Virus record (IMG/VR): IMGVR_UViG_3300009703_001293
Span: 1 to 31,151 of that record
Source: a virus
Reading direction: 5' to 3' (one strand)
Length of the DNA: 31,151 nucleotides
The notes under the pieces were generated by a model. That model saw only the letters and a program-made list of their open reading frames with translations. It was not told the DNA's origin and did no database searches. Positions 27,742-31,151 of the stretch are shown here, piece by piece. The translations under genes and the position numbers were made by a program. Each line of letters opens with the position of its first letter. Positions within the stretch are counted from its first letter, which is position 1.

Positions 27742-28225
27742 AGTCATCCTCAATACGGATAATATCATTTTCCTGACACTCTCCGGTCTGAACTTCTACA
27801 AAAATAAGTGGACTATCTTGTTCATTTGTTATCCTATGTACTTCAAGTTTCCCTATGTTTACTGTGTCTCCCTCCTCTAAGAGCCACTGACTAGCCCCAA
27901 CTTGTACCATACCTTTTCCTTGAATAACTTTCCACCACTCACTCCTGTACTTATGCAGTTGCAAGCTAAGTCTGCTACTAGGATTAACAGTTATCTTTTT
28001 TATTTTAACATTCGGCTCATCTAAAAGAATCTTAAAATTTCCCCACTCCCTAGTCTCTTCAATATCATCTCCAGAGTGACCTGTTTCGGGTAGCAAGTAT
28101 ACTAAGTCTTCTTTATCTACTTCTTCAAGGATGGGGGATAGCCTACCACATTGCCGACAGTGAGTGTCTTCAAATCTTTCAGATACTATATATCCACAGC
28201 ACTGATATTTATATTGCTTCATCAT
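27728..28225 (-). CDS. Zinc-ribbon protein fused to a mannose-6-phosphate isomerase type II cupin
   Basis: 165 residues. Residues 9-26 form a zinc ribbon (CC...CRQC). Residues about 60-165 match the C-terminal cupin of ManC/AlgA-type bifunctional enzymes: WGNFKILLDE, IKKITVNPSSRLSLQLHKYRSE, the later EVHRITN, and the closing NDIIRIEDDYGR. Metal-site candidates are Gln89, His91, Glu96 and His130. The usual RxEHW is REWW-like here, so one histidine is replaced by Trp. In the family this domain interconverts fructose-6-P and mannose-6-P. No guanylyltransferase domain is attached. It lies near a phosphomannomutase gene, which supports a mannose pathway. Confidence 0.8.
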   Translation of the reverse strand: MMKQYKYQCCGYIVSERFEDTHCRQCGRLSPILEEVDKEDLVYLLPETGHSGDDIEETREWGNFKILLDEPNVKIKKITVNPSSRLSLQLHKYRSEWWKVIQGKGMVQVGASQWLLEEGDTVNIGKLEVHRITNEQDSPLIFVEVQTGECQENDIIRIEDDYGRA

Positions 28226-28586
28226 TAGTTCTTTTCCTTAAATATTGAAAGAGGTCTACCCTCGCCTCTTCTTCACTCTTAAAGTAACCTATTTTTTGTT
28301 CCCAGTGATAATCATAATAGAACCAGCCTTTTGTATATTCGTAACCAACTCTATCATATCCTGCTTCATTGTTATTATCGTGTGGGTGGCCTTGAAACTT
28401 CCTCACCCTACTATCCAATCGCTCCACTTTTTCACCTTTATGATTTACCTCTATAAAGCCACACCCTTCGCACAGCACATTTGCTAACATTCCGTTATTG
28501 TAATCTTGTTCACTTATTATACCATTGAAGTCGCTTATGTCAACCCCAAAAAATTCAAAACAACAACTTTTACAGAAGTCAGCCAT
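28209..28586 (-). CDS. Zinc-ribbon hypothetical phage protein
   Basis: 125 residues. Cys5, Cys8 (FCKSCC) and Cys39, Cys42 (LCEGCG) frame a zinc ribbon around the segment FFGVDISDFNGIIS. The C-terminal half is aromatic and charged (YEYTKGWFYYDYHWEQKIGYFKSEEEARVDLFQYL). AAGGA lies 7 nt before the ATG. It shares one base with the deoxyribosyltransferase-like gene upstream. I have the impression of homologues in other marine phages but know no function. Confidence 0.65.
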   Translation of the reverse strand: MADFCKSCCFEFFGVDISDFNGIISEQDYNNGMLANVLCEGCGFIEVNHKGEKVERLDSRVRKFQGHPHDNNNEAGYDRVGYEYTKGWFYYDYHWEQKIGYFKSEEEARVDLFQYLRKRTNDEAI

Positions 28587-29131
28587 TACGTCATCCTTTT
28601 TCTATCAAAGAAGAACCACCTCTTATGATGCTCAACTTCTTCTTCACATGAATTAACATACCCCAAATACCTTATTAGGCTCTCTATATCTCCAAATATA
28701 TGCTGGTGTGGCAACATGAAGTACAACCAGTTTGGCGCACTCTTCTTCCCCTGCTGACACCATATTAATACAGGCTTCTTTTGACTGTTAGCGACAGCTA
28801 TTTCTTCATAAGTTCCACACGCATGAACATCTATATCTATGCTTGCTATTATAAAGTCCGATATATCAACACATCTAAGGTCTAAAGTTCTTATGACACC
28901 GTACTTCTTTCTTATATCGGAATAAAGCTGCTTCTCCTTTAATCTTTCTATCTCTTTTCTAGTATTTGCATCCTCGATACCAACCTCTACTGGCTTATCA
29001 CATGGATTCAAAACAACTACGCCCATGTCACTAAGTGTCGGAGTTATAGTCTGTCTCCAACCAACTCCACCATCAGGAACTCTATCCATAGCACCAGCTA
29101 AGTAAGTTCTCATACCTTTTAGTCTATTCAT
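28586..29131 (-). CDS. Nucleoside 2-deoxyribosyltransferase-like protein
   Basis: 181 residues from the ATG at 29131 (GGAGG 7 nt upstream); a GTG at 29152 overlaps that site and is rejected. MRTYLAGAMDRVPDGG near the start and ASIDIDVHACGTYEEIAVANSQKKPVLIW in the middle are the fold and active-site region of the nucleoside 2-deoxyribosyltransferase superfamily (catalytic Glu in GTYEE). Family members exchange or hydrolyse the base of deoxynucleosides or deoxynucleotides; phage members may recycle nucleotides or help make modified bases. The C-terminal 40 residues (EVEHHKRWFFFDRKR) are extra. Leader element E3 precedes it. Confidence 0.72.
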   Translation of the reverse strand: MNRLKGMRTYLAGAMDRVPDGGVGWRQTITPTLSDMGVVVLNPCDKPVEVGIEDANTRKEIERLKEKQLYSDIRKKYGVIRTLDLRCVDISDFIIASIDIDVHACGTYEEIAVANSQKKPVLIWCQQGKKSAPNWLYFMLPHQHIFGDIESLIRYLGYVNSCEEEVEHHKRWFFFDRKRMT

Positions 29132-29192
29132 CCTTTTACCTCCATCACTCACTGACCAGCAACCAAAACCTATGATCCACGCGGTTTAGCTA
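29132..29192 (-). promoter_or_regulatory. Intercistronic leader element E3 (divergent)
   Basis: The 61-nt gap holds AAACC / GGTTT with loop sequence GATCA, then TGGTC downstream that can pair with the loop (H-type pseudoknot). AGGTTTTGGTTGCTGGTCAG resembles the 3' half of E1 (AGGATTTTGCTGCTGGCCAG), but the E1/E2 hairpin and GCGAGTCAAGGA are not conserved, so membership is less sure. Confidence 0.4.
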
Positions 29193-29915
29193 TTACAAAA
29201 CCTTGCCAGATCTTCCAGCGTTTAACAAAAACTGCTCAACTTCTAAATAACCTTTAACCCAAAACGAATGAAATATATCTAACTTACTGTATATCGAGTA
29301 GTCGTTTCCACCTTCTTGGCAACTGTCGCCATAAAAGAAAACCTCACCCTCCATATCATTTAACACTTGAGACTTATCTTTCCCTTTTGGATATACATCA
29401 ATACTTATTTGACCACCAATAGCAAATTCAATATCTGGGTAATCTTGAGACAATCTCTCTACAATAGATTCCCTTTCTCGCCATTGTTGATCCCATTCTT
29501 GGTAATATTTCCTCTGCTCCAACGTGCAGTCTCTACCTATTGTAGTCATATTCACCATGCCAACGCGCTCTTCTATATTGTTTTCGGCTGTTCCGTTCCA
29601 AACACTTTTTCTTATTTCATTTTTCATCGAGATTCTTAGAGAGTCACTCATTTTCCAGTCACTCTTCTTTACTAGCTCGCCGCCCACATAAAGTTCATTT
29701 CCACATGATTGGTAACTTCCGTCAACTAATTCCCAAAGCTCTAATCCAATTTGTTCTATTGTTTTATCTTTGTCTGACCCAGTAAGTAAGAACACTTTGT
29801 TATTATCTAGCTGCGCAAGCTCTACCCAGAGAGTAAAACGCTTTCTAAATTCAGGGTTGATGCAAGCTCTCGGCTCAGTCAGTGTCCCGTCCACATCAAA
29901 TATATAATTACTCAT
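29193..29915 (-). CDS. Phosphomannomutase, HAD type (eukaryotic PMM-like)
   Basis: 240 residues from the ATG at 29915; an ATG two codons earlier abuts the GGGA site and is less likely. FDVDGTLTEPR at 6-16 (nucleophile Asp7 and acid/base Asp9), LLTGSDKDK, GMVNMTTIGRDCTLEQR in the cap, IGGQISIDVYPKGKDKSQVL, and FYGDSCQEGGND follow the order of human PMM2. The family interconverts mannose-6-P and mannose-1-P, the step before GDP-mannose. Most bacteria use a different, unrelated PMM, so this is likely a transferred gene. It pairs logically with the cupin at 27728. Strong family call; substrate preference untested. Confidence 0.88.
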   Translation of the reverse strand: MSNYIFDVDGTLTEPRACINPEFRKRFTLWVELAQLDNNKVFLLTGSDKDKTIEQIGLELWELVDGSYQSCGNELYVGGELVKKSDWKMSDSLRISMKNEIRKSVWNGTAENNIEERVGMVNMTTIGRDCTLEQRKYYQEWDQQWRERESIVERLSQDYPDIEFAIGGQISIDVYPKGKDKSQVLNDMEGEVFFYGDSCQEGGNDYSIYSKLDIFHSFWVKGYLEVEQFLLNAGRSGKVL

Positions 29916-30183
29916 AGTCATTCCCGTCTACATAAATTGGAGTAAACTCCCCGACATATGCGTTGAAGGTATTGTAGTCTAACCACTCAAGTGCCTCATC
30001 ATAATCAACCGCTAATTCTTTCGCGCACACTTCCACCATCTTAGGGACAGAATATACCACCCTTCCTGCATCACCGCCACAAGCAATGCCAATAATACAA
30101 GAATCGTAACCATTGGCAAGCAAAGAATCAGGGCAATAATCTCTGAGATAGTCCAAGAGTGCTTTCTGCTTTTCATTTTCCAT
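29908..30183 (-). CDS. Conserved hypothetical phage protein
   Basis: 91 residues. Contains CIIGIACGGDAGRVVYSVPKMVEVCAKELAVDYDEALEWLDYNTFNAYVGEFTPIYV, an alpha/beta protein of the type often found in tailed-phage early regions. AAGGG lies only 2 to 3 nt before the ATG, so translation may depend on coupling with the upstream small gene, which it overlaps by 11 nt. It overlaps PMM by 8 nt. Function unknown. Confidence 0.65.
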   Translation of the reverse strand: MENEKQKALLDYLRDYCPDSLLANGYDSCIIGIACGGDAGRVVYSVPKMVEVCAKELAVDYDEALEWLDYNTFNAYVGEFTPIYVDGNDYE

Positions 30184-30352
30184 GTCCCTTAAATCCTTTT
30201 TTCCACGTTCTTTTATCTTTATCCCACCACTTGCGATACTTCTCTACTATAGCCTTAGTCTTTTCATTTATGATTTTGATGTGTTCTCGAAACTCTTGCA
30301 GTTCCTTCTCATCAGCTTTGGGCTTGTTAAACTTTTTCTTTTTTGGTGGCAC
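30173..30352 (-). CDS. Small lysine-rich protein (59 aa)
   Basis: 59 residues from a GTG at 30352. Strongly basic and helical (PPKKKKFNKPKADEKELQEFREHIKIINEKTKAIVEKYRKWWDKDKRTWKKG). AAGG lies 12 nt before the start, a poor spacing, so the start is uncertain, and it overlaps both neighbours. Codon-like composition and position fill an otherwise empty 140 nt. It may bind nucleic acid; no family known. Confidence 0.45.
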   Translation of the reverse strand: MPPKKKKFNKPKADEKELQEFREHIKIINEKTKAIVEKYRKWWDKDKRTWKKGFKGHGK

Positions 30353-30458
30353 GGCGTTTATAAACCTTCTGTTCTTCTCTGTATAGTAAGTAAAATGCTA
30401 GTCCTGCAACGGTGAGTTCAATCCCCCACGCTGTTAGCCCTGCGTATAATGCTTCCAT
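30327..30458 (-). CDS. Small single-span membrane peptide (43 aa)
   Basis: 43 residues: MEALYAGLTAWGIELTVAGLAFYLLYRE, one membrane helix, then a very basic tail (KVYKRRATKKEKV). AAAGGAG lies 6 nt before the ATG, a strong site. The outward/inward charge bias predicts the tail in the cytoplasm. No family recognised; short membrane peptides of this kind are common in phage early regions. Confidence 0.6.
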   Translation of the reverse strand: MEALYAGLTAWGIELTVAGLAFYLLYREEQKVYKRRATKKEKV

Positions 30459-30481
30459 AAAAAACTCCTTTTATTTGTGTC

Positions 30482-30492
30482 ATTATATTATA
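30482..30492 (-). promoter_or_regulatory. Possible -10 elements upstream of the 43-residue peptide gene
   Basis: Two overlapping TATAAT sequences (30487-30492 and 30482-30487) lie in the 73-nt gap 30459-30531, preceded by a GTCC / GGAC hairpin. No good -35 is seen at 16 to 18 nt, so this is weak. AT-rich DNA can give such matches by chance. Confidence 0.3.
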
Positions 30493-30531
30493 GTCCACAA
30501 CCCATGCAGGACACATATTTATTGTTTAATT

Positions 30532-30678
30532 TTATTCTTCTCGACCCCTTTTTTCATATTCCCATATCAGGTTTGATAACATGCTTCTAGTTATTGTTTT
30601 GCCTTTTCCCGCTTCTTCATTGAGTTTTCCAGCTAACCATTTTAACATGTCATTGTCTATTGTTATGCTCCTAAGCAT
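30532..30678 (-). CDS. Small hypothetical protein (48 aa)
   Basis: 48 residues: an N-terminal segment MLRSITIDNDMLKWLAGKLNEEAG followed by a helix RSMLSNLIWEYEKRGREE. The layout, one strand followed by two helices, is loosely that of a ribbon-helix-helix DNA-binding protein, but the match is weak. GGAGG lies 8 nt before the ATG, which overlaps the end of the upstream gene by 16 nt. Function unknown. Confidence 0.5.
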   Translation of the reverse strand: MLRSITIDNDMLKWLAGKLNEEAGKGKTITRSMLSNLIWEYEKRGREE

Positions 30679-31151
30679 GTATGCTCCCTCCACCATAGTG
30701 GTTCTTCACGGTCAGTCCATACGCACTTGAAGCTACTACGTTTATCTACATTATAAAAGTGTCTGTATGCGGATACACTACATTCTTCCTTGAACTCGTC
30801 TGGCATACACTGAGGCATCTTAGTCATCTCTGCATCTGGAATGTCTGGCGTGTTATCTGCACACCACTCTATCAATGATTGACTAGCGTGTACCTTGCCG
30901 TAGCGATGCGTATATTCTTCGCACAAAGCTAGGGCGTGGATAATCATCCACTCGTAGTTCGCTGTGGTGGTACGCACCCATATGGTTGATGGGTGGTTAA
31001 GGTGAGCCTGCTTGTAGAACTTTTCTGGACGATCTGCGTCTGTAGGACAGGCGTGATGTGCTGTACATAACATCTGCGCTGACTCAAGGATCATCTTGAC
31101 TACATGCTTGTCGCACTGTGATTGTGCTGACTCTACGGGACATTCTGATAG
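30663..31151 (-). CDS. Conserved phage hypothetical protein (5' end outside window)
   Basis: The frame is open from the window edge (no stop before 31151), so the start is missing; an internal ATG at 31094 is not taken as the start because coding continues upstream (CPVESAQSQCDKHVVKM). The visible part has HVVKMILESAQMLCTAHH, HLNHPSTIWVRTTTANYEWMI and YTHRYGKVHAS, a pattern I recognise from a widespread uncharacterised family of tailed-phage proteins rich in conserved His, Trp and Arg. Several conserved His/Cys suggest metal binding. Function unknown. Confidence 0.75.
   Translation of the reverse strand, partial: LSECPVESAQSQCDKHVVKMILESAQMLCTAHHACPTDADRPEKFYKQAHLNHPSTIWVRTTTANYEWMIIHALALCEEYTHRYGKVHASQSLIEWCADNTPDIPDAEMTKMPQCMPDEFKEECSVSAYRHFYNVDKRSSFKCVWTDREEPLWWREHTCLGA

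Noticed and set aside
28200-28225. T4-type late promoter TATAAATA
   Set aside because: It falls on codons of the cupin gene (Tyr-Lys-Tyr) and nothing suggests transcription starts there; a similar 7/8 match before PhoH overlaps its ribosome site.

Overview
This window looks like part of a large, AT-rich, lytic tailed-phage genome, probably from an aquatic environment. Every supportable gene lies on the minus strand, so transcription runs from high to low coordinates. Genes are packed end to end, often with TAATG, ATGA or TTGA stop/start overlaps and good Shine-Dalgarno sites. The set (UvsX/RecA, DnaB-type helicase, Toprim primase, PhoH, dUTPase, class Ia NrdA/NrdB, deoxynucleotide kinase, SSB, phage-type sigma factor, tRNAs) is a phage replication and nucleotide module. 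No integrase, ribosomal gene or host housekeeping gene is seen. The host is not directly visible. Three Tat-signal DUF1501 proteins at the low-coordinate end are typical of Planctomycetota and related PVC bacteria, so such a host, or gene capture from one, is the leading inference.

Layout in transcription order. 31151-26747 is an accessory region of many small genes: zinc-ribbon proteins, tiny membrane proteins, a phosphomannomutase, a nucleoside-deoxyribosyltransferase-like enzyme, a mannose-6-phosphate-isomerase-type cupin and a Lar-like protein. 26689-26361 holds three tRNA genes with their own promoter. 26337-25589 holds a 51-residue membrane peptide and a PD-(D/E)XK nuclease-like gene. 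25588-25144 has no gene but has a strong promoter followed by about 370 nt of highly structured sequence with an interleaved (pseudoknot) pairing; I read it as an unidentified noncoding RNA. 25143-23524 has small proteins and SSB. 23531-20095 is a glycan module: a methyltransferase-phosphoribosyltransferase-HAD fusion, a CAP59-like glycosyltransferase and a GT4 glycosyltransferase. 20102-18019 has a sigma factor and a probable virion protein ended by a terminator. 17939-17138 is a membrane-anchored PAS protein plus a holin-like protein ended by a second terminator. 17034-4239 is the nucleotide and replication block. 4230-1 carries the three DUF1501 genes, a basic phage assembly-type protein and a cysteine-rich lipoprotein with a perfect 12-base Shine-Dalgarno.

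How the parts may work together. NrdAB, dUTPase, dNMP kinase and the deoxyribosyltransferase-like protein supply dNTPs. Helicase, primase, SSB, UvsX and two or three PD-(D/E)XK nucleases replicate and recombine DNA. PMM, the PMI-type cupin and the glycosyltransferases suggest phage-directed mannose activation and glycosylation. The sigma factor may drive late genes.

The strongest unusual signals are the DUF1501 cluster, the structured RNA near the tRNAs, three related intercistronic leader elements (21160-21222, 26111-26181, 29132-29192), the mannose/glycan set with its three-domain fusion, and the PAS-holin unit.
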